64,000 nucleotides of DNA from Pelistega ratti (GCF_009833965.1 NZ_CP047165.1:2262690-2326689); one strand, 5' to 3'; shown: positions 1 through 8,299, numbered from the stretch's first letter. Numbers and translations: made by a program. Notes: generated by a model from the letters alone, not told the origin.

Positions 1-1
1 A

Positions 2-1804
2 TTATTGCATGCCTATACCATTCGAGAAGCAATTGCAGATCGTAATGTGTTGGGTTTTAAAGTGGATTTTGAAACCACCATTAGTGAAGAAAGTATGAAA
101 AAAGATTATCTTCCTAAATTCTATCGTCATAAATATCCTGATTGGACAGAAGAACAAATTGCTGAAAAAATTGCCAACTTAACTCAAGAGGATATGGATG
201 ATAGTATTGAATCTAGTTTTTATGATGAAAATGAGGATCATATCAAATTGGTGGTAGAGGATATTTTTAAACACTGGAAAAACCGTTCAAATTGGGATAA
301 TAAACGTAATGGTGGACGATACAATGCTTTATTGACGACCCATGTAGGGGGTGGTAAAGCGAGTACACCAATGGCAATGATGTATTTCCGTGAGTTCCAA
401 AGAGTGAATAAAGAGCGGTTAGAAAAGGGGGAGTTTACACTTAAAGTTGCCGTTACCTTTAGCCAAAATACAAGTAATAATGATACGATGGTTGAAACGA
501 ATAAAGGCTTATCTGAAGCAATTGAGCATTATAACAATGAGTTTGGTACGAATTTTACGATGGCTGATGTCTCCGCTTATACCCAAGATGTCACGAGTCG
601 TTTGAATCGTACGGCAGTAGATAAACAATTCTTAGATCTAGTGATTGTAGTGGATCAGTTACTGACAGGATTTGATGCACCAGAATTAAATACCCTTTAT
701 GTTGATCGTACCTTAAAAGGGGCTGGATTAATTCAAGCCTATTCAAGAACAAACCGTGTCGCAGATATGCGAGAAAAACCATGGGGACGTGTTATTAATT
801 ATCGCTGGCCTACCCATAATGAAAAATTAATGAATGAAGCACTCTCTATTTACGCAAATAAAGATTCAGCCAAATTATCGGATGAAGAGCGTAAAGTGAA
901 TAATATTAAAGATAATATTACTGCCCCTCAATTTGAGGAATTGCTCTCTGAAACAAAAGAGATAGTGAAACATCTTCGTAACATAACAGATGATTTTAGC
1001 CAGTTGCCACCATCCGAAGCAAAAAAATGGGAAATGTTCGAGCAATTACGTATCTATACGGCTAATATTGCCAAAATAAAGCAATATTCTGCTGAAGATG
1101 AAAATGGTGAGATCATTGGTTTTGACTATGAAAATCCCGATAAACTAATCCATGAACTTGGGATGACCAGTGAGGAAGAAAGTATGCTGACTAATACGCT
1201 GACGAATGAACTTAAGATTCATTTGGCAAAAAGTCGTAATGTGCCAGTCATGCAAATTGAGCTTAAAATGACCCATGTTAAAGATGTAGAGGTCAATTAC
1301 GATTACTTGACTGAATTAATTTCTACATTATTAGAACAAGTTCGTGCAGGGGAGACTGAGCAAGCCAAAGAAACAGAAAAAGAATTGGAAAAATTTGCTA
1401 ATGGCTTAGAAGACCGTAGTTTTGCACAACGTATTAACCGTGCGACTAAGGCTATTATAAAAGGGCTTTTTACCTTGGAAGATGTCGAGAAAAAAGACGG
1501 TGTGGCTATTGTTGAACAGGCGAATACAGCTAACCAAGAACAACAATTTTTGGATTTTCGTTTGCAATGGGGTTTAACAGAAGTTATTACAAATGCACAA
1601 CTTCGTCAGCTCTTTATCAAACATCAGTATCAACAAAAAGATTTAGATGATGCGGATCAATTAACAGATTTGATTAAAGAAGCGGGTATTACTTATCCTT
1701 CACTTGCTCAAAATGATGAGATAAGAAAACTGACTAAAATGAAATATCGTAATCAGTTGCGTAGTGCGATTTATGAATTGGCTGATGAGTTTGTGGGGGA
1801 GTGA
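2..1804 (+). CDS. hsdR: Type I restriction enzyme R subunit, C-terminal part (5' end outside window)
   Basis: The reading frame is open at the left edge, so about 600 residues of the C-terminal half are visible. HsdR is the ATP-dependent translocase and nuclease of type I restriction complexes and works with HsdM and HsdS. The visible part begins in the helicase module. The stretch LIQAYSRTNRV near residue 240 is the motif VI region typical of HsdR. It is followed by the long helical C-terminal part that docks onto the methylase. No stop or frameshift is seen. The stop lies one base before the ATG of the DUF3800 gene, which implies one transcript with the hsdS and hsdM genes downstream. The order R-(DUF3800)-S-M differs from the common R-M-S or M-S-R orders. 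Confidence 0.93.
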   Translation, partial: LLHAYTIREAIADRNVLGFKVDFETTISEESMKKDYLPKFYRHKYPDWTEEQIAEKIANLTQEDMDDSIESSFYDENEDHIKLVVEDIFKHWKNRSNWDNKRNGGRYNALLTTHVGGGKASTPMAMMYFREFQRVNKERLEKGEFTLKVAVTFSQNTSNNDTMVETNKGLSEAIEHYNNEFGTNFTMADVSAYTQDVTSRLNRTAVDKQFLDLVIVVDQLLTGFDAPELNTLYVDRTLKGAGLIQAYSRTNRVADMREKPWGRVINYRWPTHNEKLMNEALSIYANKDSAKLSDEERKVNNIKDNITAPQFEELLSETKEIVKHLRNITDDFSQLPPSEAKKWEMFEQLRIYTANIAKIKQYSAEDENGEIIGFDYENPDKLIHELGMTSEEESMLTNTLTNELKIHLAKSRNVPVMQIELKMTHVKDVEVNYDYLTELISTLLEQVRAGETEQAKETEKELEKFANGLEDRSFAQRINRATKAIIKGLFTLEDVEKKDGVAIVEQANTANQEQQFLDFRLQWGLTEVITNAQLRQLFIKHQYQQKDLDDADQLTDLIKEAGITYPSLAQNDEIRKLTKMKYRNQLRSAIYELADEFVGE

Positions 1805-1805
1805 T

Positions 1806-2651
1806 ATGCTAAGACAAGATTTTAGTGATTTTATTGTGTATGTTGATGAAAGTGGGGATCATAGCTTGACCTCTATTGATGAATACTATCCTGTTTTTGT
1901 TCTTGCATTTTGTATTTTCTACAAAGAACATTATAGAACTAAAATTGTACCCGAAATCCAAAAACTAAAATTTGATTATTTTGGTCATGATTTGGCAATT
2001 TTACATGAGAGAGAAATCAGAAAAGAGTTAGGTGACTTTACTATATTTACGTCAAAAGAAGAAAAAGATGATTTTCTTCAGAGATTATCCGATATTATTG
2101 AGCAAAATAATTTTGTTCTTGCAGCTTGTGTTATTGAAAAACAAAAATTACATAATAAGCAAAAAGAAATTCATCCTTATCACTTTTCACTAACTCATTG
2201 TTTAGAAACCTTATATGAGTTTGTAAGTGAAAAAGAGCAAGAAGATAAACTGACATTTGTCGCTGTGGAAAGCTGTGGTGAAAAAGAAGATAAAGAGTTG
2301 GAAATTGAGTTTCGCCGTATTTGTGATGGAGAAAATAAATTTAAGAAGAATTTACCCTTTCTAATTAAGATTATAGCTAAAAGTACAAACTCAACAGGGT
2401 TACAATTAGCTGATTTGGTGGCAAGACCTATTGGGCAACATATTTTATTTCCAAAACAACTAAATCAAGCATTTGATTTGCTAAGAGAGAAATTTTATTG
2501 TGAAGGAGGGCGTGAGAATGTGGGAAATGGATTTGATCAGAAAGGGTTAAAACATTTTCCAGAAGCCGAAAAAGCGAAAAGCCTCGGTGCAACTCACCAA
2601 GGCTATGACGCCGACCGGGAACCCCCAGTCCACTTATGCAAACAAGTATAA
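1806..2651 (+). CDS. DUF3800 domain protein inside the restriction operon
   Basis: 281 residues from the ATG at 1806. An upstream in-frame start at 1764 would overlap hsdR by 41 bases and is less likely. The N-terminus has the DUF3800 signature YVDESGDHSL, with acidic residues thought to be part of an RNase H-like fold, and the middle has the conserved GLQLADLVARP block. DUF3800 proteins have no firmly established function but often occur beside restriction and other defence genes. Here the gene sits between hsdR and hsdS, so a defence-linked role is an inference. The last 25 or so codons are unusually GC-rich and contain a hairpin (2580-2604). Confidence 0.8.
   Translation: MLRQDFSDFIVYVDESGDHSLTSIDEYYPVFVLAFCIFYKEHYRTKIVPEIQKLKFDYFGHDLAILHEREIRKELGDFTIFTSKEEKDDFLQRLSDIIEQNNFVLAACVIEKQKLHNKQKEIHPYHFSLTHCLETLYEFVSEKEQEDKLTFVAVESCGEKEDKELEIEFRRICDGENKFKKNLPFLIKIIAKSTNSTGLQLADLVARPIGQHILFPKQLNQAFDLLREKFYCEGGRENVGNGFDQKGLKHFPEAEKAKSLGATHQGYDADREPPVHLCKQV
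2580..2604 (+). other. GC-rich hairpin in the DUF3800 3' end
   Basis: AGCCTCGGTG and CACCAAGGCT form a 10-bp stem with one mismatch around a 5-base loop (CAACT). It is followed by a GC-rich stretch to about 2630, in surroundings of roughly 35 percent GC. There is no following T tract, so it is not a standard terminator. It is in frame within the coding sequence. Its role is unknown. Confidence 0.5.
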
Positions 2652-2727
2652 CATAGATTTTAAAAAAATTGGAATAGAGAGTTTCTTAGAAATTAATTAT
2701 ATTTTTAACCTTATTAAGGAAAAATAA

Positions 2728-3987
2728 ATGAATAAAGTAAAAAAACTTGTACCGAAGTTACGTTTTCCTGAATTTACTGACGCTTGGGAACAGCGGAAGT
2801 TGGGGGATGTGGCTAATTCAATAAAATCATATCCATTATCAAGAAATGTAGAAACAGAAGAAAGAACAAATACTAAGTATATACATTATGGGGATATTCA
2901 TCGTGGGATTGCTAATATTTTAGATGATATAAATATTTTGCCTAATATTATTGGTGAATATACAGAATTCTTAAACTTTGGGGATATTGTTGTTGCTGAT
3001 GCTTCAGAAGATTATTATGGAGTTGCTTCTCCTTGTGTAGTTAATTGTTTTTCAAGGGAAAATATTGTAGCTGGTTTACATACTATTGCAATTCGTCCAT
3101 ATAAATCACATCATTTATTTCTATATTATTTGCTATATTCTTCAAGTTTCAAAGAATATTGTAAAAAAGTAGGAACAGGAACAAAAGTTTTTTCTATTAC
3201 ATCAAAAAACTTGTTAAGTTTTGAAAGTTTTTTTCCTCCTTATAAAGAACAACAAAAAATCGGCAACTTCTTCACCTTACTAGATCGCTACATCACCATT
3301 CATCAGCGTAAGTTAGAAAACGTGAAAAAATTGAAAAAATCGCTATTGCAAAAAATGTTTCCAAAAAGTAATCAAACATTTCCAGAGCTTCGTTTTCCTG
3401 AATTTACTGACGCTTGGGAACAGCGGAAGTTGGGAGAAATAGGTACTACCTTTACAGGATTATCAGGTAAAACAAAAGATGATTTTGGTCATGGAAATGC
3501 AAAATTTATTACTTATTTAAACGTATTCAATAATCCTATTTCAGATTTAAACGGTGTAGATAGTATAGAAATTGACACTAAACAAAATTCTGTAAAGTAT
3601 GGGGATATATTATTTACAACTTCATCAGAAACACCAAATGAGGTAGGGATGTCTTCTGTATGGCTTGATAATGCTGAAAACATATACTTAAACAGTTTTT
3701 GCTTTGGCTATAGGCTGAAAGAAAAATTAGATCTATATTTCTTAGCTTTTTTACTTCGTAGTCCGATGATCCGCCAAAAATTCACATTATTGGCTCAGGG
3801 GATTTCTCGTTACAACATTTCAAAAACAAGAGTAATGGAAATGGATATTTCTTACCCCGAGTTAAAAGAACAACAAAAAATCGGCAACTTCTTCACCTTA
3901 CTAGATCGCTACATCACCATTCATCAGCGTAAGGTGGAAAATTTACAAAATTTGAAAAAATCTCTCTTACAACAGATGTTTGTTTAG
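2728..3987 (+). CDS. hsdS: Type I restriction specificity subunit HsdS (expressed copy)
   Basis: 419 residues, the normal size for an HsdS with two target recognition domains (TRDs). HsdS determines the bipartite DNA site recognised by the methylase and restriction complexes. TRD1 covers about residues 30-170 and TRD2 about 240-380. Each is preceded by RFPEFTDAWEQRKLG and followed by EQQKIGNFFTLLDRYITIHQ and a helical repeat ending in KKSLLQKMF or KKSLLQQMF. The two halves therefore share almost identical DNA at both borders. It lies 48 bp before hsdM and 76 bp after DUF3800, inside the same presumed operon. The border sequences recur in the silent cassettes at 5701-6246 and 7211-7739. Confidence 0.95.
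   Translation: MNKVKKLVPKLRFPEFTDAWEQRKLGDVANSIKSYPLSRNVETEERTNTKYIHYGDIHRGIANILDDINILPNIIGEYTEFLNFGDIVVADASEDYYGVASPCVVNCFSRENIVAGLHTIAIRPYKSHHLFLYYLLYSSSFKEYCKKVGTGTKVFSITSKNLLSFESFFPPYKEQQKIGNFFTLLDRYITIHQRKLENVKKLKKSLLQKMFPKSNQTFPELRFPEFTDAWEQRKLGEIGTTFTGLSGKTKDDFGHGNAKFITYLNVFNNPISDLNGVDSIEIDTKQNSVKYGDILFTTSSETPNEVGMSSVWLDNAENIYLNSFCFGYRLKEKLDLYFLAFLLRSPMIRQKFTLLAQGISRYNISKTRVMEMDISYPELKEQQKIGNFFTLLDRYITIHQRKVENLQNLKKSLLQQMFV
2782..2801 (+). repeat. TRD 5' border repeat, copy 1 (expressed hsdS, TRD1)
   Basis: The 20-bp sequence GCTTGGGAACAGCGGAAGTT encodes the WEQRKL entry to TRD1. The same 20 bp occur at 3412-3431 and 5737-5756 on the + strand and at 7710-7729 on the - strand. Confidence 0.9.
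3283..3307 (+). repeat. TRD 3' border repeat, copy 1 (expressed hsdS, TRD1)
   Basis: A 25-bp sequence beginning GATCGCTACATCACC encodes DRYITIHQ at the exit of TRD1. Exact copies are at 3904-3928 and 6214-6238 on the + strand and at 7219-7243 on the - strand. Upstream identity extends further between the two expressed copies, starting near 3247 and 3868. Confidence 0.9.
3412..3431 (+). repeat. TRD 5' border repeat, copy 2 (expressed hsdS, TRD2)
   Basis: Exact copy of the 20-bp TRD entry repeat at 2782-2801. Identity between these two copies extends leftwards to about 3391, covering the RFPEFTDA codons that the silent cassettes lack. Confidence 0.9.
3904..3928 (+). repeat. TRD 3' border repeat, copy 2 (expressed hsdS, TRD2)
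   Basis: Exact 25-bp copy of the TRD exit repeat at 3283-3307. It lies 59 bp before the end of the expressed hsdS. Confidence 0.9.
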
Positions 3988-4035
3988 AGATAAATAGTTA
4001 TAGTTTTTAAAGTTTTTAGATAAAAGGAATCAAAA

Positions 4036-5649
4036 ATGAGCAATGTACAAACAATCACCAATAAACTTTGGGCAATGGCAAATGAGCTTCGTGGCACAAT
4101 GGATGCGTCAGAATATAAAAATTATATTCTTGCCTTCATGTTTTATCGTTATTTATCAAAACATCAAGAACAATATTTACTTGATAATCATATTGTAGAG
4201 ATTGAAGATGGACAAAGTATTAATGATGCTTATTTAGCGCAAGCGACAGGAGATGAGCTACAAGATTATTTAGAAGATATCTCAGCTAGCCTTGGCTATG
4301 CCATTAACCCTAAAGATACTTGGAATTCATTAATGCAGAAAATTCACAATGCTGAAGTGATGCCAAGTGATTATCAAGCCTTGTTTGACAATTTCAACCA
4401 AAATGCTAATTTAAATGAAGATGCAGTGGCGGATTTTCGCGGTGTTTTCAATGATGTCAATTTAGGAGATTCTCGCTTAGGCAATTCAACCAATGAAAGA
4501 GCAAAATCTTTAGGAAATATTGTCAAATTAGTGGATGATATTGAATATAAAGATGATGATGGACGGGATATTTTAGGTGAAATTTATGAATATTTGATCG
4601 GACAATTTGCAGCTAATGCCGGTAAAAAAGGCGGTGAGTTTTATACGCCTCACCAAGTTTCAAAGATTCTGGCAAAATTAGTTACTCTTGATGTGGCGGA
4701 TAATCAAGATAACTTCCTTGTTTATGACCCTACAATGGGATCAGGCTCATTATTATTAACGGTTGGAAATGAATTACCCAAATCAAAACCGATTAAATAC
4801 TACGGACAAGAACTTAATACTACTACTTATAACCTTGCACGTATGAATTTAATGATGCATGGTATCTCTTATAAAAATATGACCTTATCCAATGCTGATA
4901 CCTTGGAAAGCGATTGGCCCGATGGTGTGGATGCAAAAGGGATTGATCAACCTTTGTGTAGTTTTGATGCGGTGGTAGCAAACCCTCCTTATTCTGCTAA
5001 TTGGGATAACCATGAGCGTAAATTAAAAGATGCTCGTTTTCAACCGTTTGGTGCATTGGCCCCTGCTTCAAAAGCGGATTTCGCTTTTATCCTGCATAGT
5101 CTTTACCACTTAGGTGAACATGGCACAATGGCAATTGTTTTACCGCATGGGGTGTTATTCCGTGGTGCGGCAGAAGGAAAAATCCGTAAAGCATTAATTG
5201 GTGATAATACAAGCAATGCACAAGGTAATTATTTAGATGCGGTGATTGGTTTACCAGCGAATTTATTCTATGGTACAAGTATCCCTACAACTATTTTAGT
5301 CTTTAAAAAGAATCGTAAAAATAAGGATATTTTGTTTATTGATGCTAGTCAGAATTTTGAAAAGGGTAAAAATCAAAATCGTTTAACTGATGAGCAAGTT
5401 CAAAAAATTATTGATACCTATAAAGCCCGTCAAAATATTGAAAAATATGCTTATGTTGCTTCTATTGAAGAGATAATTGAAAATGACTATAACCTTAATA
5501 TTCCTCGCTATGTCGATACCTTCGAGGAAGAAGAGGAAATTGATGTTAATGAAGTGCTAAAACAACTCAATCAAGATGAGCAAGAGATAAAACAATTGGA
5601 AAAAGAAATCAATGAACAGCTAAAACTGTTAGGAATTAAACTTCCATAA
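4036..5649 (+). CDS. hsdM: Type I DNA methyltransferase subunit HsdM
   Basis: 537 residues, a typical length. HsdM is the N6-adenine methyltransferase subunit. With HsdS it protects host sites, and it forms the restriction complex with HsdR. The S-adenosylmethionine motif appears as DPTMGSGSLLL near residue 235 and the catalytic motif as NPPYS near residue 320. The N-terminal helical HsdM_N domain and a C-terminal coiled coil (EEEEEIDVNEV region) are present. The start is preceded by AAAAGGAAT. It follows hsdS by 48 bp and is followed by a strong terminator, which separates it from the silent hsdS cassettes. Confidence 0.96.
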   Translation: MSNVQTITNKLWAMANELRGTMDASEYKNYILAFMFYRYLSKHQEQYLLDNHIVEIEDGQSINDAYLAQATGDELQDYLEDISASLGYAINPKDTWNSLMQKIHNAEVMPSDYQALFDNFNQNANLNEDAVADFRGVFNDVNLGDSRLGNSTNERAKSLGNIVKLVDDIEYKDDDGRDILGEIYEYLIGQFAANAGKKGGEFYTPHQVSKILAKLVTLDVADNQDNFLVYDPTMGSGSLLLTVGNELPKSKPIKYYGQELNTTTYNLARMNLMMHGISYKNMTLSNADTLESDWPDGVDAKGIDQPLCSFDAVVANPPYSANWDNHERKLKDARFQPFGALAPASKADFAFILHSLYHLGEHGTMAIVLPHGVLFRGAAEGKIRKALIGDNTSNAQGNYLDAVIGLPANLFYGTSIPTTILVFKKNRKNKDILFIDASQNFEKGKNQNRLTDEQVQKIIDTYKARQNIEKYAYVASIEEIIENDYNLNIPRYVDTFEEEEEIDVNEVLKQLNQDEQEIKQLEKEINEQLKLLGIKLP

Positions 5650-5661
5650 TAAAACATAATC

Positions 5662-5689
5662 AAAAAGAGGCGAAAAGCCTCTTTTTTTA
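5662..5689 (+). terminator. Rho-independent terminator after hsdM
   Basis: The stem AAAAAGAGGC / GCCTCTTTTT with a short GAAAA loop runs into a T tract. It ends the hsdR-DUF3800-hsdS-hsdM transcript and keeps the following hsdS cassette untranscribed from the operon promoter. Confidence 0.9.
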
Positions 5690-5725
5690 TAGCAAAAACG
5701 GTGAAATTTTATTGTAATTTTGAAA

Positions 5726-5756
5726 AAAAGACTAATGCTTGGGAACAGCGGAAGTT
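5726..5756 (+). repeat. Outer inverted repeat, left arm (silent cassette 1)
   Basis: 31 bp starting AAAAGACTAATGCTTGGGAA. It matches exactly, in inverted orientation, positions 7710-7740. The last 20 bp are the TRD entry repeat shared with the expressed hsdS. Confidence 0.92.
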
Positions 5757-6213
5757 GGGGGATGTTAAAGATGTTCGGGATGGAACTCATAGCTCCCCAA
5801 GTTATTATTCCCAAGGTTATCCATTAATAACATCCAAAAATCTATCTGAAAATGAATTGAATTTTGATAATGTTTCGTATATTTCGGAGAAAGATTATAT
5901 AGAAATAAATAAGCGCTCACGAGTTGATATTGGAGATATTTTACTTGGTTTAATAGGAACAATAGGAAACCCTGTTTTAGTAAGACAAGATGGGTTTGCT
6001 ATTAAAAATGTTGGATTAATTAAAAATAGTGGTAGTGTACAAAATAAGTTTTTATTACAACTCTTAAAAAATCCTCTATTTATGCAATATATTCAACAAA
6101 AAAATACGGGAAATACTCAAAAATTTTTAGGTTTAGCTGTATTAAGAAATTACTCCTTTTTTTGTCCGACTATTGAAGAACAACAAAAAATCGGCGACTT
6201 TTTCACTGCACTG

Positions 6214-6246
6214 GATCGCTACATCACCATTCATCAGCATAAGTGA
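6214..6246 (+). repeat. Inner inverted repeat, left arm
   Basis: 33 bp from GATCGCTACATC to the stop codon of cassette 1. It is repeated exactly in inverted orientation at 7211-7243. The pair encloses the recombinase gene. Confidence 0.92.
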
Positions 6247-6271
6247 AATATATTTTTATAGGAAATTCATT

Positions 6272-7198
6272 ATGAATGAGATAACATCAAAGCAAGAACT
6301 ATTCCATCAGTACTACTCAAATTGGATTCATATTTATAAAGAGGGAGCAATTAGAAAAGTCACGATGTCAAAATACTTACTCACATTAGCATGGCTTAAA
6401 CGATTAATTCCTAAATTATTATTAAAAGATCTTAACCGTATTACTTATCAGAAGTTACTTAATGATTATGCGCGTTACCATGAACGACAAACTACAATGG
6501 ATTTTCATCATCAGCTAAAAGGAGCAATTCTTGATGCTGTTGATGAAGGGCTTCTAAGTAGAGACCCTACTAGAAAAGCAATTATAAAAGGGAGACCGGC
6601 AAGGGTTAAAAAACCTAAATATTTAAACCAATTTGAATTACATACACTCATTAAGCAGTTAAATTTAACAAAAGAACTTAATTGGGATTGGTTTATTTTA
6701 TTGATTGCAAAAACAGGAATGCGATTCTCTGAAGCATTAGCAATTACACCTAATGATTTTGATTTTTCACATCAAACCTTATCAATTAATAAAACATGGA
6801 ATTATAAAGAGGGAGGGGGGTTTATGCCCACAAAGAATCGCTCTTCAGTCCGTAAAATTCCATTAGATTGGAAAACAATTATTCAATTTTCAGATTTGAT
6901 TAAGGATAGCCCTGAAGATCAACCTATCTTTGTTAAACAAAAAATTTTTAACTCTACTGTTAATGATATTCTAACGCGTAGATGTAAGAAAGCAAATATT
7001 CCGATTATTTCATTGCATGGTTTACGCCATACTCATGCATCATTACTCTTATTTGCAGGTGTTTCTATTGCTAGTGTTGCCAGACGGTTAGGACATTCAA
7101 ATATGACAACAACACAAAAAACATATTTGCATATTATTCAAGAGCTAGAAAATCGAGATATTGATCTTGTAATGCGATCATTATCGAATTTAATCTAA
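6272..7198 (+). CDS. Tyrosine recombinase between inverted hsdS cassettes
   Basis: 308 residues from the ATG at 6272, preceded by TAGGAAATTC. A longer in-frame start at 6173 would run through the cassette and is rejected. It has an N-terminal SAM-like core-binding domain (about residues 5-110) and a catalytic domain with the full set of residues: Arg in TGMRFSEAL, His and Arg in HGLRHTHAS, the second His in LGHSNM, and Tyr in TYLHI. It resembles phage/ICE integrases of the site-specific recombinase family. Its place between inverted hsdS cassettes matches the recombinases of hsdS inversion loci in streptococci and other bacteria, so DNA inversion at the hsdS repeats is the likely job. This is inference. 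Confidence 0.9.
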   Translation: MNEITSKQELFHQYYSNWIHIYKEGAIRKVTMSKYLLTLAWLKRLIPKLLLKDLNRITYQKLLNDYARYHERQTTMDFHHQLKGAILDAVDEGLLSRDPTRKAIIKGRPARVKKPKYLNQFELHTLIKQLNLTKELNWDWFILLIAKTGMRFSEALAITPNDFDFSHQTLSINKTWNYKEGGGFMPTKNRSSVRKIPLDWKTIIQFSDLIKDSPEDQPIFVKQKIFNSTVNDILTRRCKKANIPIISLHGLRHTHASLLLFAGVSIASVARRLGHSNMTTTQKTYLHIIQELENRDIDLVMRSLSNLI

Positions 7199-7210
7199 TT
7201 TTACTTTATA

Positions 7211-7243
7211 TCACTTATGCTGATGAATGGTGATGTAGCGATC
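7211..7243 (-). repeat. Inner inverted repeat, right arm
   Basis: Exact inverse of 6214-6246. It starts with the stop codon of cassette 2 read on the minus strand. Confidence 0.92.
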
Positions 7244-7739
7244 TAGTGTAGTGAGAAATACCCCGATTTTTTGTTGTTCTTGGATTTGAGGGATACCAAT
7301 TGGCATTTCAATAAAAAGAGAATCCTTGATAGCAAAACGATCTGCTCTTGCACCACTATCCCCATTTTCTTTCATAAATTTATGCCAAATTGAAGTTTCA
7401 AAGAAAATTTCTAAGAAATTCTGATCTACATTTATTACTCGGAAAACATAGTAAAGTGGCGACATTACTCCTGTTCTCCCCAATTTATTACGTTTTATTG
7501 GTCCTACAGGTGCTAAATTTGAAATACGCGGGTTGTATACAAAATCATCATTTTTAACAATGTAATAACTAGCTAAATTGGCTGAGTTTGAAATATCTTT
7601 ATCAAAAAAATCTCGTTGATTAATAATGCCGAACTCAGCTGAGTTTGTTAAAGTTTCAGAATATTGATTATTACTATTTTTTTCAGTTACTTTTTTAGAT
7701 ATTTCTTTTAACTTCCGCTGTTCCCAAGCATTAGTCTTT
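7211..7739 (-). pseudogene. Silent hsdS half-cassette 2 (inverted, one TRD)
   Basis: Read on the minus strand, the frame stays open from the codons for KTNAWEQRKL just inside 7739 to a stop at 7211. It encodes one complete TRD ending in EQQKIGVFLTTLDRYITIHQHK. Only internal ATG codons exist, the first being well inside the TRD (around 7483), so no proper start is available. The frame directly abuts the TAA stop of the tetR-type gene. The TRD differs from the other three in the locus. Like cassette 1 it is intact, which suggests a reservoir and not a relic. Confidence 0.87.
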
Positions 7740-7740
7740 T
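7710..7740 (-). repeat. Outer inverted repeat, right arm
   Basis: Exact inverse of 5726-5756 (31 bp). Its first bases supply part of the stop codon of the neighbouring TetR gene. Confidence 0.92.
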
Positions 7741-8299
7741 ATAACAACATTTCAATCAAATCTATCGCGAACTGTTTATCAAAAGGCTCACAGCGTAAAA
7801 TTCTGAGCCATAACGTACCATGAATACAGTTAATTAACAGTTTGATATTTAAGTGACTTTCTAATTCCCCCGAATTAATCCCATACCTAATAATTTGTGT
7901 CAAGATTTCAGAGCGAGGGACAATAAAACGCTCATTAAACCGTTGGTGTAGTGTTAAGTTTCGCTGTAAATCACAGACTAAATGGCGAAATGCCAATGGA
8001 TTGGGTTCAACAACACTTATTGCATAATTTACATAATCAATAAGTTGTTGCTTTGCTGGAGTATCGGTTCTAGGTGTAATCTTGGGTGGACTGAATAGAT
8101 GCAAACTATCAATCAATAAACTTTGCTTATTTTCCCAACGGCGATAGATAGCTTGACGTGATGTATGGCTTAATTCGGCTATTTTGACCATGGTAACAGC
8201 TTCATAACCTTGTTGAAAAAAGAGATCAGAGGCTGTTTTCAGAATAGTATTTGTTAAAGTTTCATCAAGTGGACGACCTAGAGTAATTGTGTTCATCAT
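7739..8299 (-). CDS. TetR/AcrR-family transcriptional regulator
   Basis: 186 residues. The N-terminal helix-turn-helix domain (about residues 10-60) contains DLFFQQGYEAVTMVKIAE and SRQAIYRRWENKQSL, which are typical of the TetR family. The C-terminal ligand domain resembles the AcrR C-terminal type. It is divergent from the secreted monooxygenase-like and hydrolase genes, 91 bp apart, so it probably represses them and itself; the ligand is unknown. Its stop codon coincides with the edge of the hsdS cassette repeat, and the C-terminus (EMLL) is slightly short, so the last few residues may have been replaced by the junction. Confidence 0.88.
   Translation of the reverse strand: MMNTITLGRPLDETLTNTILKTASDLFFQQGYEAVTMVKIAELSHTSRQAIYRRWENKQSLLIDSLHLFSPPKITPRTDTPAKQQLIDYVNYAISVVEPNPLAFRHLVCDLQRNLTLHQRFNERFIVPRSEILTQIIRYGINSGELESHLNIKLLINCIHGTLWLRILRCEPFDKQFAIDLIEMLL

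Larger units (their letters stand above)
5701..6246 (+). pseudogene. Silent hsdS half-cassette 1 (one TRD, no proper gene start)
   Basis: The open frame encodes one TRD bounded by NAWEQRKLGD and EQQKIGDFFTALDRYITIHQHK followed by a stop. It contains the familiar TRD opening DGTHSSPSYYSQGYPLIT and carries no frameshift. A GTG at 5701 is the only upstream start and has no ribosome binding site, and a terminator lies directly before it, so it is probably not expressed. The TRD sequence differs from both TRDs of the expressed hsdS. It is best read as stored specificity sequence for recombination. A truncated relic is the alternative, but the intact frame and conserved borders argue against decay. 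Confidence 0.85.

Noticed and set aside
6173..6271. In-frame upstream extension of the recombinase through cassette 1
   Set aside because: It would translate the hsdS repeat in another frame, and the ATG at 6272 has a plausible ribosome binding site and a family-like start.
6821..6836. G-rich run in the recombinase gene as a slippage switch
   Set aside because: Six G only, in frame, encoding Gly residues within a conserved loop; no sign of frameshift.
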